From Alphaproteobacteria bacterium (GTDB lineage: Bacteria; Pseudomonadota; Alphaproteobacteria; Rhodobacterales; Rhodobacteraceae), in contig JAUIFH010000003.1 of the NCBI GenBank assembly GCA_030429495.1, positions 62,001 through 126,000 on the forward strand: a stretch of 64,000 nt of DNA. Reading direction: 5' to 3'. The notes beneath the pieces are model-generated. The model made no database searches, had not been told where the DNA came from, and worked only from the letters and a program-made list of their open reading frames with translations. Shown one piece after another: positions 17,274 to 26,420 of the stretch (position 1 is the first letter of the stretch; every line of letters begins with the position of its first letter). The position numbers and the translations under genes were made by a program.

Positions 17274-18145
17274 GCGGGGGGCGCGTCCTTCTGACCGGGG
17301 CGACGGGCCTCATCGGACGGCACGTGGCCGCGCCGCTTCGGGCGCGCGGCTACGAGGTCGTGGCCCTGTCACGTAGGGAAGGGACGCTTTCGGGCGATCT
17401 TCTGGCCGATCCGGCCGGGATCGTGCGCGCCGCGCGGGCCGATCACCTGATCCACCTCGCATGGCATGACGGGCCCGACCGCTGGCGCGCGCCGGCCAAT
17501 CTCGACTGGGTGGGGGCAAGCGTCGCCCTGATGCGCGCCTTCGCCGAGGCCGGCGGCAAGCGCGCGGTGATGGTGGGAAGCTGCGCCGAATACGACTGGA
17601 CGGGGCAGGGGCGGCTGGACGAAGCCGCGCCACTGCGTCCTGCCACGCTTTACGGTGCGGCCAAGGCCGCGACCGGGATCGCCGCCCTTGCCGGTGCGCG
17701 GGAGCTGGGGCTTTCTCTCGCCTGGGCGCGGGTTTTCTTCTGCTACGGCCCGGGTGAGCCGGAAGGCCGCCTGTTCGGCGACATCATCAAGGGGCTTGCG
17801 GCCGGGCAGGAGGTCGCCTGTACCGACGGCGTTCAACGGCGCGACTTCCTGCACACCGCCGATATCGGTGAGGCGCTCGGCGCACTGCTGGACAGCGGCG
17901 TGGACGGCGCGGTCAATATCGGCTCGGGCGCGGCGATCGCGGTGCGTGATCTCATTTCCACGCTGGCGCGCGCGATGGGGCGGGAAGACCTGATCCGCCT
18001 CGGTGCGCGGACGCGGCCTGAGAACGACCCGCCGCTGATCGAGGCGAATGCTACACGGCTGATGCGAGAGGTGGGGTTCCGCCCGCGCTACGGCCTTGCG
18101 GCGGGGGTCAAGGCGGTTTTGGCAACCGAAGGGGTGACGGCATGA
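17270..18145 (+). CDS. NAD-dependent epimerase/dehydratase
   Basis: VLLTGATGLIGRHVAAPL; YGAAK; ATG overlaps upstream stop. Confidence 0.88.
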   Translation: MSGGRVLLTGATGLIGRHVAAPLRARGYEVVALSRREGTLSGDLLADPAGIVRAARADHLIHLAWHDGPDRWRAPANLDWVGASVALMRAFAEAGGKRAVMVGSCAEYDWTGQGRLDEAAPLRPATLYGAAKAATGIAALAGARELGLSLAWARVFFCYGPGEPEGRLFGDIIKGLAAGQEVACTDGVQRRDFLHTADIGEALGALLDSGVDGAVNIGSGAAIAVRDLISTLARAMGREDLIRLGARTRPENDPPLIEANATRLMREVGFRPRYGLAAGVKAVLATEGVTA

Positions 18146-18561
18146 TCCTTGCGCTGCAATCGCGCCCGGACCTCTGGCGCTTCATCAAGTTCCTTTTCGT
18201 CGGCGTCCTCAACACCGCGTTCGGCTGGGCTGCCTATGCCGTGCTGCTGCGCTTCGTCGGGCTGCCCTGGCAATGGGCGCTTGGCCTGTCCTACGTTCTC
18301 GGCGTCCTGTGGAACTTCGGAACCCACGGGCGGCTGGTCTTCGGCGCGAAGGGCTTCGGAAGGCTTCCGGCCTATGTGCTGGCCTATGTGGTTCTTTTCT
18401 TCATCAACAAATGGGCGCTCGGCAGCGCCATCGCGGCGGGCCTGTCCGACCTTTGGGCGCAGGCGCTTCTGGTCCTGCCGATGGCGATGCTGGCCTTCGT
18501 GCTCGTCTCGGTCGTGCTGACCGGACGGTTGCCCTTCGCCGGCCCGAAAGGCGACAAATGA
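18142..18561 (+). CDS. GtrA family membrane protein
   Basis: RFIKFLFVGVLNTAFGWAAYAVLLRF; 4 TM; overlaps upstream stop. Confidence 0.88.
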   Translation: MILALQSRPDLWRFIKFLFVGVLNTAFGWAAYAVLLRFVGLPWQWALGLSYVLGVLWNFGTHGRLVFGAKGFGRLPAYVLAYVVLFFINKWALGSAIAAGLSDLWAQALLVLPMAMLAFVLVSVVLTGRLPFAGPKGDK

Positions 18562-20651
18562 GGCATTATTCCGCAACGATGGGCGCGGACGAGCGCGGCG
18601 CGCCGAATACGGTCGCGGTGCTGGCGCTTGTCCTCGCCATCGCCGCCGTGGTGACCGTTGCGGGGCTGGATCCGCTTCGCGAAACGTTGTCGCGGTGGGA
18701 CCTCGGCCTTGGCGCAAGCCCGTATTTCCTGCCGGCCCATGCGCTTCGTCTTTATATCGTCACGCCGGCGGTGACCTTTGCGTCGGCGCTGCTCCTTCTC
18801 GGGCCGGGCCTCACACTCGCCGCCGCATTCGGACGCGAGAAGCACGCGGCCGCCTGGCTGGTCTCGGGCTTCGGCGTGGCGCTTCTCGTCCATATCGCGG
18901 TCACGACGGTCTTCCAGCTCTGGACCGGGATCGTCGCCAAGGGGACGAGTTATTTCGTCCTCGTCCTCGCGATGAACGTCGCCTGCCTGCTTGTCGCCGG
19001 CCTGCGCCTCGCCTCTGGCGGGACGGGGCGGCTGCGTCTTGCGGGGCAGGGGGTTGACCTCGCGGTCGCTGCGGGCCTCTTCTGGCTGGCCCTCGTCCTG
19101 TTCGCGCCGAAATTCTACTGGGAGAACTTCACCGGCGACGGCTCCGGCTCGCTCCAGTTCGCGCGGCTTTACGTGGCCGAGGCGTGGCCCTTCTGGTCGC
19201 CCGCCGCCGGGCCGATCCAGAACGCGCCCGGACTGACCATGGTGCTGTTCGTGATCCCCGAAAGCTGGCTCGTCCGGCTTTGGGGCGAATGGGAGTTCTC
19301 GGTCCGCGCGCCGCTCCTGATGTATCTGGCACTGCTTTACCCGGTGCTGACACAGCTTATCCGCACTGGCCGCGACAGAGCCGTACTGAAGCCCGTCGAT
19401 CACGCGCTGATCGTCGCGGCGCTTCTCGTCTATGTCCTCTCGACCGTCTATTCCGGCGGCTACCACGTCTATTTCGGCGACAGCCCGATGCCTGCCGCGC
19501 GCGAGACGCTCGCGCTTGTCGTCTTCCTCGGCTATTCGTTGGCCTTCATCGAGGACCGACGCTGGCTGATGCTCGGTGCCGGGATCATGACGCATCTGGT
19601 GATTCCGACCGGCGGGCTCTGGCTGCTGATCTGGCCGGCGGCGGTCTTCCTGACTTGGCGCCCGATCCCTTGGGCGCGGCTCTTCGCGGCAGCGGGCGTG
19701 CTGGTCGTGGCGGCCGCGATCTCGGTCATCGTGCCGCGTCTGATCGGTTCGCTGGGCCTGCCGTTCCCGGGCGATGAGTTCGGGGCCGACAACATCGTCA
19801 CACGGCTGCGCTACGTCACCTGGGTCGATTGGGGCCGCTTCGCGTTCTGGGTGGTTCCGACGGGTATCCTTCCGGCCCTGTTCCTTCTGACATGGCCGAA
19901 GCAGGACCACATCGCGCGGGCAATGACACTCGCCACGCTGGTCTTTTTCTTCTTCTTCTATTTCCAGGCGTGGCGCGTCCTTCTGCACCACTTCATTCCC
20001 GCGATGATCCCACCGCTCGTGGTCATGTGGCGCTCGCCGCTGATGTCCAGCCCGACGCTTGCCGGGCCGCTGCGCCTTGTGGCGGCAGGATTCCTCGTCG
20101 CCGCGCTCTGGCTCTCATGGCCGAAAGAGATGGCGTTGCACGGCTTCGAGAGGGAAATAGGCCAGCAGATCGTGACCGAAGGTCCCGCCTTCGAAACCGC
20201 GGCCCGAGCCGAGGGCGACAAGTTCCGCGGCTTCTCCGAGGAATCGCTCGATATCGCGCATATCCTGCTCGGCAAGCTGTTCCCGATCTCCTATGGCGAG
20301 GACGACCCGAAAGAGCAGTTCTACGGCGCGCCGCTCGTGTGGTGGTTCTATTCGGAATTCCCCAAGGCCGAGGGGCAGGCCATCAACTACGTCCTGAAAC
20401 CGCTGAGTGAGGCGGAGGCCGAGGACGGCGAGCTGTTCGAAAGCTTCGGCGAATACGGTCTTTTCATTCGCGACCGCGCAGCCTACGAAGCGATCCTCAT
20501 GAACCCGCCGCCGGTCGATACCGGCGCGGCGATCTACGAAACGCCCCGCAGCGTGATCTACGGAAGCGGCCGCCGCCTGAAGGGCGACCGGCGCGTCTAC
20601 GACCTTGTGACGATTGCCAAGTCGTTGCTGGGCGTCGGACCCAGGAACTAG
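18558..20651 (+). CDS. large polytopic membrane protein of unknown function
   Basis: 697 aa, many TM segments, soluble C-terminal region; ATGA overlap with gtrA stop. Confidence 0.7.
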   Translation: MRHYSATMGADERGAPNTVAVLALVLAIAAVVTVAGLDPLRETLSRWDLGLGASPYFLPAHALRLYIVTPAVTFASALLLLGPGLTLAAAFGREKHAAAWLVSGFGVALLVHIAVTTVFQLWTGIVAKGTSYFVLVLAMNVACLLVAGLRLASGGTGRLRLAGQGVDLAVAAGLFWLALVLFAPKFYWENFTGDGSGSLQFARLYVAEAWPFWSPAAGPIQNAPGLTMVLFVIPESWLVRLWGEWEFSVRAPLLMYLALLYPVLTQLIRTGRDRAVLKPVDHALIVAALLVYVLSTVYSGGYHVYFGDSPMPAARETLALVVFLGYSLAFIEDRRWLMLGAGIMTHLVIPTGGLWLLIWPAAVFLTWRPIPWARLFAAAGVLVVAAAISVIVPRLIGSLGLPFPGDEFGADNIVTRLRYVTWVDWGRFAFWVVPTGILPALFLLTWPKQDHIARAMTLATLVFFFFFYFQAWRVLLHHFIPAMIPPLVVMWRSPLMSSPTLAGPLRLVAAGFLVAALWLSWPKEMALHGFEREIGQQIVTEGPAFETAARAEGDKFRGFSEESLDIAHILLGKLFPISYGEDDPKEQFYGAPLVWWFYSEFPKAEGQAINYVLKPLSEAEAEDGELFESFGEYGLFIRDRAAYEAILMNPPPVDTGAAIYETPRSVIYGSGRRLKGDRRVYDLVTIAKSLLGVGPRN

Positions 20652-20669
20652 GCAGGACAGGCACTTTTC

Positions 20670-21983
20670 ATGGAACGGTCGAAACTCATCTCTCTGATCG
20701 CCGGCACGGCGCTCGTCGTCGGCGGCAGCTACACAGCGGGGCTCTATTCGGCCGTGAAGGACAATGCCGGCTTCCGCGTGGTCTGGGGCACGCTCGACAA
20801 GGCGAAGACGCTGTACGAGGAACTGCCGAACCTGCGCGGAACCGAGCCGGTTCATTTCCTGCGGCCTGCGAAACACGACGGTAGCGGCGTGACGGTGAAC
20901 GACGCCTCCCTGCCGCAGGACGACCTCATCCTTCTCTCGGGCTTCATCGAGGGCAACAATCGGGCGCGGCTGATCCGCCGCGACGGCACCGTGATCAACG
21001 ACTGGAAACTCAGCGCGTCGGCGATCTTCCCGGACGCGTCCTTCTTCCGCGACAACCCGGCGACCGACTGGAACGCGATCACCCACGGCACGATCATCAC
21101 GCCCGAAGGCGATATCGTCTTCAGCTTCGAAAGCGGCGGCATGGCGCGGCTCGACCGCTGCGGCAAGCCGGTCTGGACGACACCCGGTATCGTCAACCAC
21201 CACTCGCCGAACTGGATGGAGGATGGAGGCGTCGTCGTCTCCGGCGGCCGCCATATCGACAAGCCGAATTCCGAGATCACCTGGCCCTTTGCCGGTCCGT
21301 ACTGGGAAGACCTCGTCTTCAAATACGACGCCGACGGCAACAAGGTGTTCGAGAAGGCACTGACCGATCTTTTCAACGAGAACGGGCAGCAGGCGCTGAT
21401 CACCTCAACGGGCTTCTTCGGCACCCGCACGGGGGGCGAATTCCACCTTAACGAGGTGGAGGAACTGTCCGCCGAACTCGCACCGGACTTCCCGATGTTC
21501 GAGGCGGGCGACCTGATGCTGTCGCTTCGCAACCGCAACATGATCGTGGTGACGGACCCGGAGGTGAAAACCATCAAATGGCTCAAGATCGGCCCCTTCA
21601 TCCGCCAGCACGACCCGGATTTCCAGAAGGGTGGCACGATCACCGTCTTCGACAACCACAGTGACGAAAGCCTTGACGGCAACCGGGGCGGCGGCAGCCG
21701 GGTCTGGCGGATCGACCCGGTCACGGAAACCGCGGTAACGCTTTATGGCGGGCGTGACGGGCAGCGGTTCTATTCGCCCGAACGCTCCACCCACCAGTTG
21801 CAACCGGATGGCAACCTCATGATCACCGCCGCGCAGGAAGGCCGGTCGTTCGAGGTGACGCCGGGCGGAAAGATCGTCTGGGAATACGTCAACCGCTACG
21901 ACGACGCGCGCGTGACATGGCTGCACGACGCCGAGGTCTTCGACCCCGCCTTCTTCCGCGTCACGGATTGGACGTGCGGCTGA
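20670..21983 (+). CDS. arylsulfotransferase (ASST)-like family protein, third copy
   Basis: NHHSPNWMEDGGVVVSGG, HLNEVEEL, GDLMLSLRNRN, QHDPDFQKGGTITVFDN; N-terminal TM/signal. Confidence 0.7.
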   Translation: MERSKLISLIAGTALVVGGSYTAGLYSAVKDNAGFRVVWGTLDKAKTLYEELPNLRGTEPVHFLRPAKHDGSGVTVNDASLPQDDLILLSGFIEGNNRARLIRRDGTVINDWKLSASAIFPDASFFRDNPATDWNAITHGTIITPEGDIVFSFESGGMARLDRCGKPVWTTPGIVNHHSPNWMEDGGVVVSGGRHIDKPNSEITWPFAGPYWEDLVFKYDADGNKVFEKALTDLFNENGQQALITSTGFFGTRTGGEFHLNEVEELSAELAPDFPMFEAGDLMLSLRNRNMIVVTDPEVKTIKWLKIGPFIRQHDPDFQKGGTITVFDNHSDESLDGNRGGGSRVWRIDPVTETAVTLYGGRDGQRFYSPERSTHQLQPDGNLMITAAQEGRSFEVTPGGKIVWEYVNRYDDARVTWLHDAEVFDPAFFRVTDWTCG

Positions 21984-24087
21984 TACTCTCGCCCGAGCGG
22001 CGCTCGCGCGGGACGCGCGGCTCCCAGCCCGGATCGTAACTGCGGATTTCACGCCCCGGAAACGCCGCGCGAAGCGCATCGAGGTCGAGCGCGCCGGTAT
22101 CGAGCAGGAAGACCGGCCGGCCGGAGCGAAGCCACGGATCGTTGAGTATGAAGCCCGACCCTTCGTTACCCGACTTGGTCATGAGGACAATATCGTCCCC
22201 GAACTGTCCCGTCGCGGCGGCATCGCGGATGTCATCGTAGTAGTTGCCGTATTCATGATACTTCGCCAGTCCGCGCCACGGTGTGAAGACGAGAAGCCCG
22301 AACAGGCAGAGAATCCAAAGGATCGCCTCGTTCCGCACATGGCCCGGGCCGCTCTCGGGCAACAATTCGCGCAAGGCAAGGCAGCCGCGCGCGGACAAGT
22401 AGAAGAAGGGGAACGCCGCGAGGAACCAGTAGCGCGGCCCGAAATAGTAGCTTTCCGCGAACCAGTAGAACGCCATCGTCACCACGACGACCGAGATCAT
22501 CGCCATCATCGCCATGTCGAATCCCGTCAACCTGCGGCCCCAGAGAAGGAAGGCGAGGAAAAGCGCCAGCGATCCGACGGGCCAACCCATCATCTCGAAC
22601 TGCAGGCTGCTGACGAGGTTGATCGTGTTCAGCAGGGCCTCGCCCGCCGAATGGCCCGGCCACAGGTCCAGCGCGCCCCAGCCCTCCGGCGGGCCGATGT
22701 CGGGGCCGAAACCGAAGTCGTTCGCGCCCGGAAGCCAGTGCCGGTCGAGATAGTCGCTGAGCGGCAGCGTCAGGGCAGAGCCGGTGATCGCGGCATTGTA
22801 GACAAGCAGCAGCCCGCCCGCCGCGACACAGCCCGCCGCATAGGGCAGGGCGCGCCACAGCCCGCCTGCGCGGGCGAACAGCAGCCACAACCCCGTCAGG
22901 GCTCCAACCAGCACCCCGTCGAGCGGCCGCGCGGCAAAGATCCAGCCCATCGCCAGCCCCCCAGCCACCAGCCGCCAGTGCCAGCGTCCGCCGCCGCGCT
23001 CGTCGGCGACAAGGATCATCCACCATGCGAAAAGCGACAGCGTGAGCGTCAGCGTATGCGGCATCATCGACCCGGCCGCCGCCAGCAGCCAGGGTGAGGC
23101 GGCCATCATCAGCGCGACGACATCGGCCGTGTCCTGCCCCGCCTTGCGCAGGGTGATCGCATAGGCCAACATGACCGAGACTCCGGCCAGAAGCGGATTG
23201 AGCAGCCAGCCAAGGCCGGTGGCAATGCCCAGTGCCAGCGCGGCGGGCCAGCCGGGCAGGGTGGCCGAATACCAGTGCCCGTCCCGCACCTCGATCAGGT
23301 AGTAGTCAAGCGCCGGCTGCGCCGCTTCCGGCGGTGCCGGCGCGGTCAGCGCGCCGCCGGCAAAGGTCTGCGCCTGGAAGAGATAGCCGACCTCGTCCTC
23401 GACATGCGGAATCCCCTCGAAGGCGAAGACGCCAAGCAGAAGGCTCGCCACCACCGCGATCGTCGCGGGCGCGATCGGCGTCAGCCGGTGTGCGGCCGAA
23501 ATCGGGCTTCGCGTCCGGGTCATCGACACCAGCGCCGCGATGTGGAGCAGGATCAGGGCAGCCCCCGCCAGGACATGGGCAACGTATGCCCCCGCCGCGT
23601 CGCGCCCGACATAGTGCAGGACCGGCACCACGAAGGCGAAGGTGAAGGCGAGAAACAGGACAACCCGCCCCGCGCCAAGCCGCTGCGCCGCCGCGGCCAG
23701 GAGCGGGCGCCAGCCCGCCCGGACCAGCGCGCTTGCGACCACCACGGCCTCGGTGACAAGGATCGCGACCATCACCCAGTCGGTGAGCGTCTGGGGCTTC
23801 AGCCGCAGCGTCGGGAACCACAGCGGCTCGGTCATGTAAAGCTGGGCGGCGGCCCCGGTCAGGAAGGCGAAGGCAAGTGCGCCGAAACCGGCCGCATCGC
23901 GGCGGATCGAATAACCGAGGACGAGGAAGGCCGCGGCGAATACCCCGATCATCCAGCGTTCCAGTGGCGCGATGGGTACGCCGCCGGGCCAGGAAGGCGC
24001 GAAAAGCGCCGCCGCAACCAAAAGCGGCGCGGCGAGAACGGAAAGTGTTCCAAAGGGGTTATGCGAACGGGTCATGGCCGCCATCAT
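21961..24087 (-). CDS. polytopic membrane protein, GT-C/ArnT-like glycosyltransferase candidate
   Basis: 708 aa, many TMs; early loop FEGIPHVEDEVGYLFQAQTFAGG resembles GT39-type acidic loop. Confidence 0.65.
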   Translation of the reverse strand: MMAAMTRSHNPFGTLSVLAAPLLVAAALFAPSWPGGVPIAPLERWMIGVFAAAFLVLGYSIRRDAAGFGALAFAFLTGAAAQLYMTEPLWFPTLRLKPQTLTDWVMVAILVTEAVVVASALVRAGWRPLLAAAAQRLGAGRVVLFLAFTFAFVVPVLHYVGRDAAGAYVAHVLAGAALILLHIAALVSMTRTRSPISAAHRLTPIAPATIAVVASLLLGVFAFEGIPHVEDEVGYLFQAQTFAGGALTAPAPPEAAQPALDYYLIEVRDGHWYSATLPGWPAALALGIATGLGWLLNPLLAGVSVMLAYAITLRKAGQDTADVVALMMAASPWLLAAAGSMMPHTLTLTLSLFAWWMILVADERGGGRWHWRLVAGGLAMGWIFAARPLDGVLVGALTGLWLLFARAGGLWRALPYAAGCVAAGGLLLVYNAAITGSALTLPLSDYLDRHWLPGANDFGFGPDIGPPEGWGALDLWPGHSAGEALLNTINLVSSLQFEMMGWPVGSLALFLAFLLWGRRLTGFDMAMMAMISVVVVTMAFYWFAESYYFGPRYWFLAAFPFFYLSARGCLALRELLPESGPGHVRNEAILWILCLFGLLVFTPWRGLAKYHEYGNYYDDIRDAAATGQFGDDIVLMTKSGNEGSGFILNDPWLRSGRPVFLLDTGALDLDALRAAFPGREIRSYDPGWEPRVPRERRSGESISRTSNP

Positions 24088-25106
24088 GCGTGCCGGCCCG
24101 CGGCTGCGGCGACCGGCCGGCTGCGACGCTTGCGACCGCCCTCGGCGTCATCCTCGCCGCTTTCCTCGTGACCGATATTGATCAGTTCCTTCTCGATCAC
24201 CATCGGCCCGCCCCGGACCTGGTTGTGGATCGAGGTGATGTATTCGCCCAACATCCCTATGAAGAGAAGCTGGATCCCCGACAGAAAGAACAGCGCCACG
24301 ATGATCGTCGTCGTGCCCCTTGGCGCATCGCCGATCCCGAGGAACCACGCGAAGACCGAGAAGACCGAGAACAGAATCGACATCACGGCGATACCGAAGC
24401 CGACGAAGGTGCAGAACCGCATCGGCGCCTTGGTGAAGGCGAAGATCGCGTTCAGCGCCTGGTCGATCAGCATCATCAGGTTGTGCTTGCTGACCCCGCG
24501 CTTCCGCGCTTTCCACGTATAGGGGATGATGACCTTCCTGAACCCGACCGAAGCGATGATGCCTCGGATATAGGGATAGTGGTCGTTATGGCTGAGAACC
24601 GCGTCCAGAACCTTGCGATCGACCAGCTGGAACTCGCCCACATCGGGTGACAGTTCGAAATCCGACAGCGCGTTAACAATCCGGTAGAAGATCTTGCGCG
24701 CTGAGCGCAGGACAAATCCTTCCTCGCGCGTCGACCGCGCCCCGGCCACGACCTCATAGCCGCTTTCCCACAGCCGGACGAATTCCGGCAGATGCTCGGG
24801 CGGGTCCTGAAGATCGACAGGCAGCATGCAGAGCGTGGCGTCTCCCGTCGCATATCTCAACCCGTTGAAGGTAGAGCGGTAGACCCCGAAGTTGCGCGCG
24901 TTCACGACGATTCGTACCGAGGGATCACGCGCCGCGATCGTGCGCAGGATCTCGACTGTGCGGTCGGACGAGGCATTGTCGACGAAGATATGCTCGCGCT
25001 CGTAGTTCGGCAGGTCGCGGTCGAAGATCGCCTTCACCGCCTCGTAGCAGGTCTCGACATTGTCTTCTTCGTTGAAGCAGGGCGAAACGACGCTGATCTT
25101 CTTCAT
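24084..25106 (-). CDS. family 2 glycosyltransferase, GtrB/DPM1/ArnC-like
   Basis: SVVSPCFNEEDNVETCYEAV, VDNASSDRT, LPVDLQDPPEHLPEF, two C-terminal TMs, GEYITSIHNQVR. Confidence 0.92.
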   Translation of the reverse strand: MKKISVVSPCFNEEDNVETCYEAVKAIFDRDLPNYEREHIFVDNASSDRTVEILRTIAARDPSVRIVVNARNFGVYRSTFNGLRYATGDATLCMLPVDLQDPPEHLPEFVRLWESGYEVVAGARSTREEGFVLRSARKIFYRIVNALSDFELSPDVGEFQLVDRKVLDAVLSHNDHYPYIRGIIASVGFRKVIIPYTWKARKRGVSKHNLMMLIDQALNAIFAFTKAPMRFCTFVGFGIAVMSILFSVFSVFAWFLGIGDAPRGTTTIIVALFFLSGIQLLFIGMLGEYITSIHNQVRGGPMVIEKELINIGHEESGEDDAEGGRKRRSRPVAAAAGRHA

Positions 25107-25414
25107 GGAAAAGGAACCACTTTCCGGGGCCGAAATGAACTGCTCAGAGCGCGTCCGTCCGGCAGCCCTCCGACTCGACGCGCGTGCAGTCTACCCTATC
25201 CGCCGGATATATCGGCGAAAACCCGGCATCTGGCGACCTGTCGTCGCGGTGATCGCCGGTGAATGACGCGGTTCGGTTCGAAATGATGCCGGATGCGAAA
25301 CAATCCCGATGCAGGCCGCGATGCCGGATTTCGTGAATCGTTCAGTTTCTTTCGCATTCCGCGAAATGGCGGCGGCGGCGGCCGCTATAGTTGTTCCAGC
25401 CGAGGAGGACCCCA

Positions 25415-26329
25415 ATGCCACTCACCATGAATCGCGAAGTCTTCATCACCTGCGCCGTGACCGGATCGGGCGGCACGCAGGACCGCAGCCCGCATGTGCC
25501 GCGCTCGCCCGAACAGATCGCCAATTCCGCGATTGATGCCGCCAAGGCCGGCGCCGCCATCGTCCACTGCCATGTCCGTGATCCGGAGACCGGCAAGCCC
25601 TCGCGCGATCCGAAATACTACCGCGAGGTGACCGAACGCATCCGCGATGCAGAGGTCGACGTGGTCCTGAACCTGACTGCCGGGATGGGCGGCGACATCG
25701 TCTTCGGCGGCGTGGAATCGCCCCTGCCGCCGGTCAGGGGCACCGACATGGTCGGCGCGACCGAACGCATGGAACATGTCGCCGACTGCCTGCCCGAGAT
25801 CTGCACGCTCGACTGCGGCACGATGAACTTCGCCGAGGCCGACTATGTGATGACCAACACGCCCGGCATGCTCCGCGCGATGGGTCGGATGATGACCGAT
25901 CTGGGGGTGTGTCCGGAGATCGAGGCCTTCGACACCGGCCATCTCTGGTTCGCCAAGCAATTGGTGGAAGAGGGCGTGCTGAAATCGCCCGCGCTCGTCC
26001 AGCTCTGCATGGGCGTGCCCTGGGGCGCGCCGAACGACCTCAACACCTTCATGGCGATGGTTAACAACGTGCCGTCGGACTGGAACTGGTCCGCCTTCTC
26101 GCTCGGCCGCGACCAGATGGCCTATGTCGCGGCGTCGGTCCTCGCGGGCGGCAATGTGCGGGTGGGGCTGGAGGACAACCTCTGGCTCGGCAAGGGCCAG
26201 CTTGCCACCAACGCCCAGCTTGTCGAACGCGCCGTCAGGATCATCGAGAATATGGGCGCGCGCGTCATCGGGCCAGACGAGGTACGGGCGAAGCTTGGAC
26301 TGACCAAGCGGGCGCCGAAGGGACGTTGA
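25415..26329 (+). CDS. beta-keto acid cleavage enzyme (BKACE), 3-keto-5-aminohexanoate cleavage family
   Basis: VFITCAVTGSGGTQDRSPHVPRSPEQIANSAIDAAKAGAAIVHCHVRDPETG; ending RVGLEDNLWLGKGQLATNAQLVERAV. Confidence 0.92.
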   Translation: MPLTMNREVFITCAVTGSGGTQDRSPHVPRSPEQIANSAIDAAKAGAAIVHCHVRDPETGKPSRDPKYYREVTERIRDAEVDVVLNLTAGMGGDIVFGGVESPLPPVRGTDMVGATERMEHVADCLPEICTLDCGTMNFAEADYVMTNTPGMLRAMGRMMTDLGVCPEIEAFDTGHLWFAKQLVEEGVLKSPALVQLCMGVPWGAPNDLNTFMAMVNNVPSDWNWSAFSLGRDQMAYVAASVLAGGNVRVGLEDNLWLGKGQLATNAQLVERAVRIIENMGARVIGPDEVRAKLGLTKRAPKGR

Positions 26330-26420
26330 GCGTAGCGACGGCGTAACTACGCTATTGCTACGGATGAGATACGGACGACATACGCCCACATGAAGGGCTG
26401 AACGCGGAAAGGACGGGCGC

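Noticed and set aside
18384-19991. 535 aa minus-strand ORF opposite the 697 aa TM protein
   Set aside because: Arg/Glu-rich translation typical of antisense to a hydrophobic membrane protein.
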